From: Actinocatenispora sera | Lineage (GTDB): Bacteria > Actinomycetota > Actinomycetes > Mycobacteriales > Micromonosporaceae | Assembly: GCF_018324685.1 (NCBI RefSeq) | Contig: NZ_AP023354.1 | Location: 2,914,001-2,978,000 of the forward strand | Reading direction: 5' to 3' | DNA length: 64,000 nt | Shown here: piece by piece, positions 55,064 through 63,449 of the stretch | Layout of the letters: every line of letters starts with the position of its first letter | How positions within the stretch are numbered: the stretch's first letter is position 1 | The notes under the pieces: generated by a model | Databases searched by the model: none | Told to the model about the DNA's origin: nothing | What the model saw: only the letters and a program-made list of their open reading frames with translations | Translations under genes and position numbers: made by a program

Positions 55064-55176
55064 CCAGCGACCGCCGCGCCTCGGGCCAGGGCCACCGCGG
55101 GCAGCGGCGGTCGACTCCCGATGCGTCCGACACGTCCCGGTAGCCAACGTCGGCCCCCGCCACGGCCGCGCGGAGC

Positions 55177-55491
55177 TCAGCCGTCGTGTTCCCATTCCAG
55201 CCGGACCACCAGGCTCGCCTCGCCGCTGGCCTCGGCCAGCACGCTGGTCAGCTTGCCGGACTTGATGGCGAACTTGAGGCCGAACTCGACGCCGACCTTC
55301 TGCGGCCGGCGGGGCAGGCCGTCGTGCACCGTGCGGTAGACCCAGCTGCCGATGCGATGGATCGACTCGGTGGCGTCGGCGAGGTCGAGCCGGTTGAACG
55401 CGGTCGCGTCGCCGCCGGCATCCGCCACCCGGATCTCGGCCTCGATGGTCTCGCCCGGCCCGACGTTGACCTGCTCGATCCGTGACTGCAT
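55177..55491 (-). CDS. Trypsin-co-occurring domain protein (Trypco1, CU044_2847 family)
   Basis: A 104-residue beta-rich protein: VNVGPGETIEAEIRVADA, VGVEFGLKFAIKSGKLTSVL and EASGEASLVVRLEWEHDG match the CU044_2847/Trypco1 domain, including the conserved EFG-K-SGKL core. The ATG at 55491 overlaps the stop of the trypsin-NACHT gene by one base (TGATG). Published analyses link this domain to trypsin-like proteases and NTPases in actinomycete conflict systems. Here it is the partner, possibly substrate or activator, of the protease. Confidence 0.8.
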   Translation of the reverse strand: MQSRIEQVNVGPGETIEAEIRVADAGGDATAFNRLDLADATESIHRIGSWVYRTVHDGLPRRPQKVGVEFGLKFAIKSGKLTSVLAEASGEASLVVRLEWEHDG

Positions 55492-58400
55492 CAAAGATTC
55501 CCCTCGTCGTGGCGCCCGTCGGTCCGCTCGTCGTGGCCCGCACCGAGCCGCTCGTCGGCGCGCGTCCGGTGGTCATGCCGCGCCCGGACCAGCCCGTCGC
55601 GCCGGGTCCGGACCCGCTCGTCGCGCCGAGTCCGGTCGTCGCGCCGCGCGCCGATCCGGTCGTCCAGGACACGCAGCGCCCGGGCCGTCCGGGGCCGCGG
55701 TACGGCGGGATCGGCGAGCAGCCGGGCCGCCGCAGCGCGAAAGCCCCACGCCAGCGTAGCGTCGCCCGCCAGCACCGCCGCCGCGTCCCGGGCGGCGGCG
55801 GCGTCCATCGAGACCAGCGTCGCCAACCCGTCCGCGCGCAGCCCGGGATCGGCGGCCGGGTCGGTGATCCAGCCCAGCAGCCGGTCGCGCGCGGCCGCCG
55901 GGGCGAACCGGCCCAGGTGCCACAGCGCCTCGGCGCGCTGCACCCCGGGCAGCCGCGGGTCGTGCGCGAGCCGCAGCAGCAACTCGGCCGCCAGCTCGTC
56001 GAGACGAAGGTTGGCCAGCATCCGCGCCGCGCCGAAACGCTCCAACACCGTGTACGTCGGGTCGCCGGCCAGGATCCGCACGGCGCGGCGCGCGCTGCCC
56101 GGCGCACTCGGGCGGACGTGGGCGATCGCGGCTGCGGCCCGCAGCGCCACCAGCCGCGGCGCGGCGCGGTCGGGCTGGGAGTAGCGCAGCGGCTCGGTGA
56201 CCGGGGACGGATCCGGCTGCTCGATCGGCGTCTGCACCAGGGCCTCGAACAGGTCCAGCGCCTCGACCCGCTCGACGAGCGCGCGGGTGGGCTCGACGAT
56301 GCGAGACAGGACGGCGGCGTCGAGCCTCCCGGCCTCCGGCGTGTCAGGGTCGAGCCCGGCGCCCTCCGGGCCGAACGGGGCCGGCGGACCGAGCTCGGCG
56401 AGCAGCACGGCGGCGCGCATCCACACGGCACCGTCGTCGCCGCGCGCCACGATCTGGCCGAGCCGAAAGGCCGCGTACCGCCGGTCCCGGTCGGTGCCGA
56501 CCGCCGCGAGCGTCCGCATCGCCCACAGCCGACCCTCCGCCGCCCGTCGCCGGTACGCGATGTCGCGCAGCAACTGCCGCGCCGGCTCGCTGTCCCGCTG
56601 CTCGACCAACGTGCGAGCGGCCTCGATGCGGATGATCAGAGCGGTCCGCGGGTCGCGCATCACCGCCTCCAGGCACCAGCCGCCGTCCCCGCGTACCAGC
56701 AGCACCCGCAGCTGGTCACGCAACCGGGCCAGCGACACCTCGTCGTCGAGCCGGCGGATCCGCCGCAGGTTCGGGCGTACCAGTTCCAGCAGCTCGCGCC
56801 GATCGGCGTCGGGAAGGGCGATCCCGTCGCGCAGTACCGCGCAGAAGTTGCCGACGGCGGCCCAGGCGCCGACCGTACTGCCGCCGCCGACCAGCTCGAC
56901 CGCAGCCAGCGCGATCCGCCGCACCCGCGACTGGTCGCCGTCGCGCAGCGCCAGCCGGGTCCGGCGACCCAGTAGCAGCCGGCGCAGCAGCGGCACCGGG
57001 TCGTTGCCCAGCTGGATCCACCGGGCCAGGCCGAACAGGTCCCGGCTGCCCGGCCCGAGCGCGTCGATGTCGGCCAGCCACGCCGACGGGTCGAAATGCC
57101 GGGCGGCGTGCCCGGCGGCGAGGTACTCCGCGAAGCTCTGGTGGCTGAACCCCAGCCCGTCGCGCTGCGCAACCAGCAGCCCGCTGCCCAGCAGCAGCTC
57201 GCGCAGCAGCACCGCCAGCGGCACCCCGGCCGGCACCTCTGTCGCCTCGCGTACCCAGGCCTGCGCGGCCTCGATCGTCGGTGCCTCGGCCCGCGCCAAA
57301 AAGCGATGCGCCAGGTGCTCCAGGCAGGCCTCGGTGTGGTCGAACAGCCAGTCGGCGAACGACTCCGCGGCCGGGCCGAACGGCCGCAGCGTGCGGCGCA
57401 ACTCGTCGCGGGTGCTCAGCCGTACCCGCCGGGTGTACAGCAGCGCCTGCACCGTCTCCCGGTACAGGCTGGTGCGGTCGGCCGGCAGCGACGCCGCCGG
57501 ATCCCGCTCGTACACGATGGCCGCGATCGTCGCCAGCAGCGGCACCTGGACCAGCGAGAACAGCCGGGCCCGGCGCACCTCGGCGAGGAACCCGGCGCTG
57601 AGCGCCTCGGCACGATCCGGTGTGCGCCAGGCGAACCAGTGCCGGGAGAAGGCGGCAAGGCCGGCCGGGTCGAACGGGTCGAGCAGGTACTCGCCGTAGC
57701 GGTCCGCGGTGCCGGTGGCCACCCCGTCGGCGAGCGCGTCCAGCTCGCCGTCCGGCAACACCCGGCTGGTGATCAGGAACCGGGCGTCGGTGGCGAACTC
57801 CGCCAGCCGGTCGTGCAGCACCGCGAGCAGCCGGGAACGTTCCGCCGCGTCGAGCACCTCGTCGACGCCGTCGATCAGGTACAGCCAGCTCGCGCCCGGC
57901 GCCGGTGGCGCCTCGAACAGGGCCGGCTCGATCGCGCTGTCCAGGTGCATGCCCAGATCGGCGGTCGCCGCCCGCGACACCGCGACCGGAAACGGCGCCC
58001 GGGTGCGTACCAGCCCCGCGGCCGACAACCGCACCGCAACGACCGGGCCGGCCGCCGGCGCGTCCGCCCGGTCGGCGTCGGGGTCCGCGGCGAGCCACCA
58101 CGCCGCGGTGTCGACCGCCAGGTGCTGCACCAGCGTCGACTTGCCGCTGCCCGGCCCACCCAACACCAGCACGTTGCGGTTGCGGCGCAACACATCGGTG
58201 ACCGGAGCGGGGTGAGCGTCCTCGTCGGTACGTCGGGTGTGCTGGCGCACGTACACCGACGACAGCGGCGGCGGCCGGTCGTCGAGCCCGTACGGCAGGC
58301 GGTCGACGACCCGGTGCTGCGCGGCGAGCAGCTGGTACAGCGGGGTGCCCGGATCGGGCCGCAAAAGCGACACCGCCGGCGCCGTGGTGCGAAGCAGTTC

Positions 58401-58994
58401 CGGATGCTCGTCGAACAGGTCCTGCACCGCGGCGGTGCGGATCAGCCAGCCGCCGCGCGGCGTCGCGTAGTCACGCGACCCCTTCACCACCCCGTACACC
58501 TGACCGGTCGCCGGGTCGAGCACCGGGCCGCCGCTCATGCCGCGGTGGATCTCGGCATTGGTGACGTTGAGGTACCGGGCGCCGCTGCGGCCGGCGACCC
58601 ACAGCTCGACGCCCTCCAACCCGACGCCGGGATCCGGTGTCGCCGTGGTGAACCCGTACGCGGTCAGCCGCCGCGGCACCTTGGCACCCGGCTGCGCCAG
58701 CCACGGCACCGGATGGTCGATCGCGGTGCCGATCCGGATCACGGCGAGGTCCGGGAACCCGTAGAACGAGCCGGCGCCGAACTCGGCCGGCGCGCGCACC
58801 ACCACCTCGCCGGGCAGCTCGTGCTCCTCCCAGCGCAGCGTCACCCGGTCCGGCTGCTGCCACACCACGTGCGCGCAGGTCAGTACCAGCCCGTCGGCGG
58901 CGAAGAAGCCGCTGCCCAGGTGCGTCCCGCCGGACCACACCTGCACTGTCGACCGGCGCCCCATTTCCAGCGCCACCCCGGACCGCACCGCCAT
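55491..58994 (-). CDS. Trypsin-NACHT-HEAT conflict-system protein
   Basis: A 1167-residue multidomain protein. Residues 1-205: trypsin-like protease with His42 (LTCAHVV), Asp82 (FPDLAVIRI) and Ser154 (HRGMSGGPV). Residues about 265-560: NACHT NTPase with Walker A GGPGSGKS (279-286), Walker B LYLIDGVDEVLD and ITSRV sensor. Then helical HEAT-like repeats to about 1110, the likely sensor, and a 50-residue Arg/Asp/His repeat tail. No signal peptide, so it is cytosolic. The start has no clear ribosome site; a TAGGCT box 9 bases before suggests a leaderless message. Similar NLR-like proteins act in defence; activation of the protease by ligand binding is inferred. Confidence 0.85.
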   Translation of the reverse strand: MAVRSGVALEMGRRSTVQVWSGGTHLGSGFFAADGLVLTCAHVVWQQPDRVTLRWEEHELPGEVVVRAPAEFGAGSFYGFPDLAVIRIGTAIDHPVPWLAQPGAKVPRRLTAYGFTTATPDPGVGLEGVELWVAGRSGARYLNVTNAEIHRGMSGGPVLDPATGQVYGVVKGSRDYATPRGGWLIRTAAVQDLFDEHPELLRTTAPAVSLLRPDPGTPLYQLLAAQHRVVDRLPYGLDDRPPPLSSVYVRQHTRRTDEDAHPAPVTDVLRRNRNVLVLGGPGSGKSTLVQHLAVDTAAWWLAADPDADRADAPAAGPVVAVRLSAAGLVRTRAPFPVAVSRAATADLGMHLDSAIEPALFEAPPAPGASWLYLIDGVDEVLDAAERSRLLAVLHDRLAEFATDARFLITSRVLPDGELDALADGVATGTADRYGEYLLDPFDPAGLAAFSRHWFAWRTPDRAEALSAGFLAEVRRARLFSLVQVPLLATIAAIVYERDPAASLPADRTSLYRETVQALLYTRRVRLSTRDELRRTLRPFGPAAESFADWLFDHTEACLEHLAHRFLARAEAPTIEAAQAWVREATEVPAGVPLAVLLRELLLGSGLLVAQRDGLGFSHQSFAEYLAAGHAARHFDPSAWLADIDALGPGSRDLFGLARWIQLGNDPVPLLRRLLLGRRTRLALRDGDQSRVRRIALAAVELVGGGSTVGAWAAVGNFCAVLRDGIALPDADRRELLELVRPNLRRIRRLDDEVSLARLRDQLRVLLVRGDGGWCLEAVMRDPRTALIIRIEAARTLVEQRDSEPARQLLRDIAYRRRAAEGRLWAMRTLAAVGTDRDRRYAAFRLGQIVARGDDGAVWMRAAVLLAELGPPAPFGPEGAGLDPDTPEAGRLDAAVLSRIVEPTRALVERVEALDLFEALVQTPIEQPDPSPVTEPLRYSQPDRAAPRLVALRAAAAIAHVRPSAPGSARRAVRILAGDPTYTVLERFGAARMLANLRLDELAAELLLRLAHDPRLPGVQRAEALWHLGRFAPAAARDRLLGWITDPAADPGLRADGLATLVSMDAAAARDAAAVLAGDATLAWGFRAAAARLLADPAVPRPRTARALRVLDDRIGARRDDRTRRDERVRTRRDGLVRARHDHRTRADERLGAGHDERTDGRHDEGNL

Positions 58995-59087
58995 GCCCGC
59001 AGCCTACGAGCCCGGGGCGAGCCGTACGCCCGGCTAGGGTCCGTTTCGGAGTCCCGGGTGCCGGCTGCGGCGGCCCCGAAACAGCCC

Positions 59088-59888
59088 CTAGACGGTGGCG
59101 AGGAAACCGCGCACCGCTGCGGCGAAAGCCTCCGGGGCGTTGGTGTACACGAAGTGGTCGGCGTTCAGCCCGACCGCGCGGGTGTTGGCCCGGCGCTCGA
59201 CCATCGCGCGCACCTGCTCGGTCGCGATGACCCCGTCGGTGCCGTGGACGAGCAGCGCCGGGCAGCTGGTGGCGGTCCAGTCGGCCCAGTGGTCACCGTG
59301 CACCTGCTCCTCGGAGTCGTACATGTCCTGCGGGTGGAACGGCAGCCGCCAGCTGCCGTCGGCGTCCTCCCGAAGCCGGTCGGCGAAGTACGACGCCGCC
59401 GGGCCCAGGCCCGTGACCAGCGCCTCGCGGCTGGGTGCCCGGTAGGGCAGGTTCAGCAGGAAGCCCAACGGGTTGGCCCCCTCGAGACCGAGCGCCGCCG
59501 GCCCCTCGGCGTCGACCAGCGCGTCGACCCGCTCCGGGCGGCGGGCGGCGAACTGGTAGGCGTTGATCGCGCCGAGCGAGTGACCGAGCAGTACGATCCG
59601 CTCCAGTGCCAGGTGGTCCAGCAGCGCCTTTAGGTCGCCGAGGTAGCCCTCTCGCGAGTAGTCCGCCGCGCGGTCGGACTCGCCGTGGCCGCGCTGGTCG
59701 GGCGCGATCAGCCGCCACTGCGGTCGCAGCGCCTCGGCGAGGGCCGTGAACGTCGCCGCCTCGGACAGGTGGCCGTGCAGTGCCACCAGCGGTCGGCCGG
59801 GACCGCCGAAGTCGAGGTAGGACAGCCGGCGCCCGTCGACGACGAACTCGGCGCGGGTCGCGGTGTTGGTACGAACGGTCTCGCTCAC
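59088..59888 (-). CDS. Alpha/beta hydrolase
   Basis: A 266-residue hydrolase: oxyanion region ALHGHLSEAATF, WRLIAPDQRGHGESDR, nucleophile elbow LLGHSLGAIN (Ser), acid in VHGTDGVI and catalytic His in LNADHFVY. The GTG at 59888 has GGGAG 7 bases upstream and is preferred to a longer frame. Substrate unknown. Confidence 0.88.
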   Translation of the reverse strand: MSETVRTNTATRAEFVVDGRRLSYLDFGGPGRPLVALHGHLSEAATFTALAEALRPQWRLIAPDQRGHGESDRAADYSREGYLGDLKALLDHLALERIVLLGHSLGAINAYQFAARRPERVDALVDAEGPAALGLEGANPLGFLLNLPYRAPSREALVTGLGPAASYFADRLREDADGSWRLPFHPQDMYDSEEQVHGDHWADWTATSCPALLVHGTDGVIATEQVRAMVERRANTRAVGLNADHFVYTNAPEAFAAAVRGFLATV

Positions 59889-59942
59889 GGTCGCTCCCTG
59901 GCTCCGGCTTGCTGTCGAGAAGGACCGTAACAGGGACTTGCT

Positions 59943-59981
59943 CGACCGTGCAACACGATCGCGCAACTCGATCGTGCAAGC
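59943..59981. repeat. 13-bp direct repeat, three copies, upstream of the hydrolase gene
   Basis: CGACCGTGCAACA, CGATCGCGCAACT and CGATCGTGCAAGC follow head to tail, sharing CGAYCGYGCAA. The array lies about 55 bases upstream of the hydrolase start and may bind a regulator. Confidence 0.55.
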
Positions 59982-60071
59982 TCGCGGGTGCCGGCGTGAG
60001 CCGCAACCATGCTCGGAGGGGCTCCGGACGGCTTGGCCGATTCGCCGAGCCGTCCGGACGAGGCGCTTCCG

Positions 60072-60817
60072 TCAGAGTTCCGCAGCCTTCGCCAGGTGGC
60101 CCGTCTCGGAGCCATTGGTACTGCGGGATCGCCGCAGGATGCCGATGGCGAGCGCCGCGATGGCAGCGGCGGCGGCAGCGGCGAGCAGCCGCTCGAACAG
60201 GCCGCTCAGGCTGGGGGCCAGGACGTCGGCGGCACCGAGCGCGAGGAACAGGATCCCCGTCCCGCGGGCCGGCCAGGCCCAGGACTGCCAGCCGGGAACG
60301 CGCCGCATGGCGTGGGCGAGGAAGAAGCCGGCGAGCACGAGCACCAGCAGCCCGATCGAGGTCATGGTGTTGTCCAGCGTTCCGCCGGAGTTCGAGATCA
60401 TCCGGGTGGTGGTGCACCCCGGGTCGGCCATCCGGCAGGCCACTCGTTCGAAGGGGGTCAGCAGGTCGCCGAGGCCGGCGACGGACAGGGTGAGCAGGAT
60501 CGAGCCCACCGTCGCGGCCCAGCCCCCGAGCGCAGCGCGGGCCAGACGGAGCGGAGCGTGAACACGATGGTCGCGGCCCCGCAGAGCGTGATCACGATCA
60601 GCAGGAACAGCGGGTGCGGCGCGGTGACCGCGTACATTTCGCTGATCGAATGTGCCAGGACTCGGTAGCGCGGGCCCTGCCACGAAGCGGCGACGAGCCA
60701 GCTGGCCACGAAGATCACCTGGGCCGTGAGGCCCACCTGCGCCCAGCGCCGGATGCTGGCCCATCGCTTGGGCGGGCCGTGCACCGGCCTGAGCGCGTCG
60801 GATTGTCCAGTGGCCAT
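60072..60817 (-). pseudogene. DUF998 membrane protein, frameshifted
   Basis: The N-terminal half (VGLTAQVIFVASWLVAASWQ, YRVLAHSISEMYAVTAPHPL, VFTLRSVWPALRS) and the C-terminal half (GGWAATVGSILLTLSVAGLG, RMISNSGGTLDNTMTSIGLL) lie in different frames. At a C5 run (60523-60527 on the plus strand) one base is missing. Restored, it is about 248 residues with six or seven helices and matches DUF998. AAGGA precedes the ATG at 60817. Confidence 0.75.
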
Positions 60818-60893
60818 GGTCTCGTCCTTCCGTCCTGCCTGTGGCGCCGCGCCGGATGTGGCGAGGCTTCGGGAGATGTCGTTGACTCTTCGG

Positions 60894-61571
60894 CTAGCGG
60901 GTGGCGGTGGCCAGCGCCGCGCGGATGGCGCCCTCGCCGGCCGGTTGGCCGTTCTCGTTCGAGTAAGGGCCGTACGGCGTTCCCCACACGGGCGTGCCCG
61001 TCTCCTGCCGCCAGCTGTCGGCCAGCGATCCCGCGTCCACCACGCCGTACCCGATGGAGTCGATGAATGCGGTCACCGCTGCCTTCGCCGGCGCGGAGTC
61101 ACCGGCGATCGGCAGAAACGAGCGGTCGGCGGCCCCGGCCGGGCGGGGGAGTGCCAGCAGGTGCCGGAAGAAGATGTTGTTGAACGCCTTGACGATCAGG
61201 GCGTCCGGGACGTACCGCGAGAGCAGCTCGCTCGACGTGCGGGAGTTGTCGTCGAGTTCGGGGATGTGCCCGTCACGCTCGGGGCCGTAGTTGCAGGTGT
61301 CGATGACGGTCTTTCCGGCCAGCGGCACGGCGGGCAGGTGGGGAAAGGCGTTGAGCGGTACCGCGACCACGACGAGGTCACCGGCCGCCGCGGCCTCCTC
61401 GCTCGTCGCCGCGGACGCCCGCGGCCCCAGCTCCTCGACCGTGTCCGCGAGTGTCTCCGGGCCACGCGAGTTGCTGAGCACCACCCGGTGCCCGGCCCCG
61501 ACCGCGAGGCGGGCAAGGGTCCTGCCGATGTTTCCGCTTCCGATGAATCCCACCGTCGTCACGGTCTTCAC
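60894..61571 (-). CDS. NADPH-dependent F420 reductase-like oxidoreductase
   Basis: A 225-residue protein with the Rossmann start TVGFIGSGNIGRTLARLAVG, VVLSNSRGPETL, LVVVAVPLNAF and TVIDTCNYGPER, the fold of NADP-oxidoreductase coenzyme F420-dependent proteins. VKAFNNIFFRHLL is a typical catalytic-region segment. It may reduce F420 or a small molecule. It is the last of three NAD(P)-binding genes on this strand; a TetR-type inverted repeat lies just upstream. Confidence 0.85.
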   Translation of the reverse strand: MKTVTTVGFIGSGNIGRTLARLAVGAGHRVVLSNSRGPETLADTVEELGPRASAATSEEAAAAGDLVVVAVPLNAFPHLPAVPLAGKTVIDTCNYGPERDGHIPELDDNSRTSSELLSRYVPDALIVKAFNNIFFRHLLALPRPAGAADRSFLPIAGDSAPAKAAVTAFIDSIGYGVVDAGSLADSWRQETGTPVWGTPYGPYSNENGQPAGEGAIRAALATATR

Positions 61572-61583
61572 GCCCTTCGAAAT

Positions 61584-61600
61584 AACCGAACCTGTCGGTT
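61584..61600. promoter_or_regulatory. TetR-type inverted repeat upstream of the reductase
   Basis: AACCGA-ACCTG-TCGGTT, 6-bp arms around a 5-base spacer, 13 bases before the start codon. Spacing and sequence suit a TetR-family operator; no TetR gene is near. Confidence 0.5.
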
Positions 61601-61615
61601 GTCGCGCTCCCGCCG

Positions 61616-62551
61616 TCAGCCGGCGGGGAAGTAGTTTCCGTTGTCCAGATCGGCGAGCAGGCCGGGCTGGGCGGGTTCCCAGCCGAGGATCCGGCGGGTG
61701 AGGAGGTTGGACGCAGGGTAGCTCTGCGTCACGATGTTCGTGAGGAACCCGAAGTACCCGGGCGTCATCAGCTCATCGTTGGGGACGCTCACGGCGGGCA
61801 GGCCCAGGCGGCTCGCGATGGCCTCGGCGATGTCGCGGAACCTGATGCCCCCGTCCTCGACCGCGTGCCAGTACCTGCCGGCCGGCCCCTTCTCGAGGGC
61901 CAGCCGGAACAGGATGGCGGCATCGTGGACGTGCACGGCGTTCCACAGGTTCGCGCCGTCGCCGGGATAGCCGACGAACCCCTTGTCCTTCGCGAGCGCG
62001 ATCAGCATGGGCAGGAAGCCGGCGCGATCGCTCGTGCCGTGCGCGATGTTGGCGAGCCGTACGACCGAGGACCGCACCCCCTGCCCGGCGAGGTCGACGA
62101 CGGCGCTCTCCACGACGTTGCGGGCCCGCAGGGTGCCCCGGTGCTCCTCGCCGGCGGGCAGAGCCGGGTCGTCCTCGGTGACCGGCCGCCCCAGGTTCCC
62201 GGGCGAGCCGATGCTTCCCGCCGCGACCAGTGGCTTCCCGGTTCCCGCGAGCGCCGCACCGTACGCGTGCATGATCGGGAGCTCTGCGGCGGCCACGGCG
62301 TCCATCCCGCCGGAGGGCAGCAGGTCCTGCCGGTGGCCGACGTGGACGACGCCGTCGGAGTCCGCGGCTGCCTGCTTGAGCCCGTCGAGATCCTGAAGGT
62401 CGCCGCGGTGCACCTTCGCGCCGAGGGCGGACAGGGCCGCCGCGGACGCGTCCGACCGGGCCAGACCGGTGACCTCGTGCCCGGCGGCGATGAGTTCGGG
62501 GATGATGTACGAACCGGAATGGCCGGTCCCCCCAGCGACGAATACGCGCAT
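61616..62551 (-). CDS. NAD(P)-binding epimerase/dehydratase (extended SDR)
   Basis: A 311-residue extended SDR: MRVFVAGGTGHSGSYIIPEL (GxxGxxG), VTGLARSDASAAALSALGAK, VVHVGHRQDLLP, and later NAVHVHDAAILFRLALEKGP and YWHAVEDGGIRFRDIAEAIA, typical of NAD-dependent epimerase family proteins of the DUF-like reductase type. AGGA is 9 bases before the ATG at 62551. It is in line with the reductase genes on each side. Confidence 0.85.
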   Translation of the reverse strand: MRVFVAGGTGHSGSYIIPELIAAGHEVTGLARSDASAAALSALGAKVHRGDLQDLDGLKQAAADSDGVVHVGHRQDLLPSGGMDAVAAAELPIMHAYGAALAGTGKPLVAAGSIGSPGNLGRPVTEDDPALPAGEEHRGTLRARNVVESAVVDLAGQGVRSSVVRLANIAHGTSDRAGFLPMLIALAKDKGFVGYPGDGANLWNAVHVHDAAILFRLALEKGPAGRYWHAVEDGGIRFRDIAEAIASRLGLPAVSVPNDELMTPGYFGFLTNIVTQSYPASNLLTRRILGWEPAQPGLLADLDNGNYFPAG

Positions 62552-62637
62552 CTGACTGTCCTTGTGAGGGTAGGTGCAGGGGGTTTTCTCGCGCCGGAGA
62601 AAGGCGTCCGGCGCGAGAAAAAGTGGCGGAGACGAGC

Positions 62638-63270
62638 TCAGTCGAGAACGGTGAGACCGAGCGAGAAATTGGTGTGCTTGACGGAGTGGGTCATCAGCCC
62701 CAACTCCAGCAGACCGACGTTTTCCAGTGCCCGCGCCATGAACAGCTCTCCGATGTCCCAGGGGCGTAGCCCCAGGCTTTCGACGAACGCGGACAGGCGT
62801 GCTTTGGCCTGCTCGTCGTCGCCGGCGATGAAGATGTCCAGCGGGCGGTCCTCGGCCGGGCCGGCCGCCAGGATGTGGGAGAACACGGTGTTGAACGCCT
62901 TGACGACGGGTGCGTCGCCGGGAGCCGCCTTGGCGAGTTCCTGAGCGCCGGAACTGTTGTCGGGCACCACGAAGCCCTGCAGATCGGGGGTTACGGGGTT
63001 GGTGATGTCGACGATGACCTTGCCGCTCAGCGCGTTCCCGTACTGCCGCACCACCGCCGCCGCTACGGCGTACGGCATCGCGAGAATGACGATGTCCCCC
63101 GTCGGGGCGGCGCCGGGAGTGCCGACCGAGGCGCCGCCGAGCGTGGCGGCCAGTTCCTTGGCCTTGACCTGGTCGCGGCCGATGATCTCGACGGCGTGCC
63201 CGCCGGCGAGTGCCCGGCCGGCCAGGGCGCGAGCCATGTTTCCCAGTCCGATGATACTGATGGCGGTCAT
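62638..63270 (-). CDS. NADPH-dependent F420 reductase-like oxidoreductase
   Basis: A 210-residue paralogue-type protein: AISIIGLGNMARALAGRALA, VEIIGRDQVKAKELAATLGG, VVPDNSSGAQELAKAAPGDA, VVKAFNTVFSHILAAG. The ATG at 63270 has AAGGA upstream; the longer frame to 63375 is not supported. It is divergent from the LysR gene, which most likely controls it and the two genes downstream. Confidence 0.88.
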   Translation of the reverse strand: MTAISIIGLGNMARALAGRALAGGHAVEIIGRDQVKAKELAATLGGASVGTPGAAPTGDIVILAMPYAVAAAVVRQYGNALSGKVIVDITNPVTPDLQGFVVPDNSSGAQELAKAAPGDAPVVKAFNTVFSHILAAGPAEDRPLDIFIAGDDEQAKARLSAFVESLGLRPWDIGELFMARALENVGLLELGLMTHSVKHTNFSLGLTVLD

Positions 63271-63353
63271 GGGCGTTCCTTGCTTTCCGGGCTTTGGCCC
63301 CGCAGTCAATTCGGCGTCGAATTCTCGTGTCGCATTCACGTCGACGTCTTGAG

Positions 63354-63387
63354 TGTTCGGATTCGATGCTGCCATCGAATCCGAACA
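63354..63387. promoter_or_regulatory. Perfect 15-bp inverted repeat between reductase and lysR
   Basis: TGTTCGGATTCGATG, a 4-base spacer, then its exact complement. It lies in the 179-base divergent promoter region. The size exceeds a normal LysR T-N11-A box, so it may be two overlapping half-sites or a site for another dimeric regulator. Confidence 0.65.
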
Positions 63388-63449
63388 GCGTCCAAGACCT
63401 GTTGAAGCGGTGGTGATACCCTGGGGACATCACCGGATTTAGGGGTCCC

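Noticed and set aside
63371-63390. Partial tRNA-like T-arm sequence (GAATCCGAAC)
   Set aside because: It is one arm of the perfect palindrome at 63354-63387; no acceptor stem or anticodon arm can be drawn.
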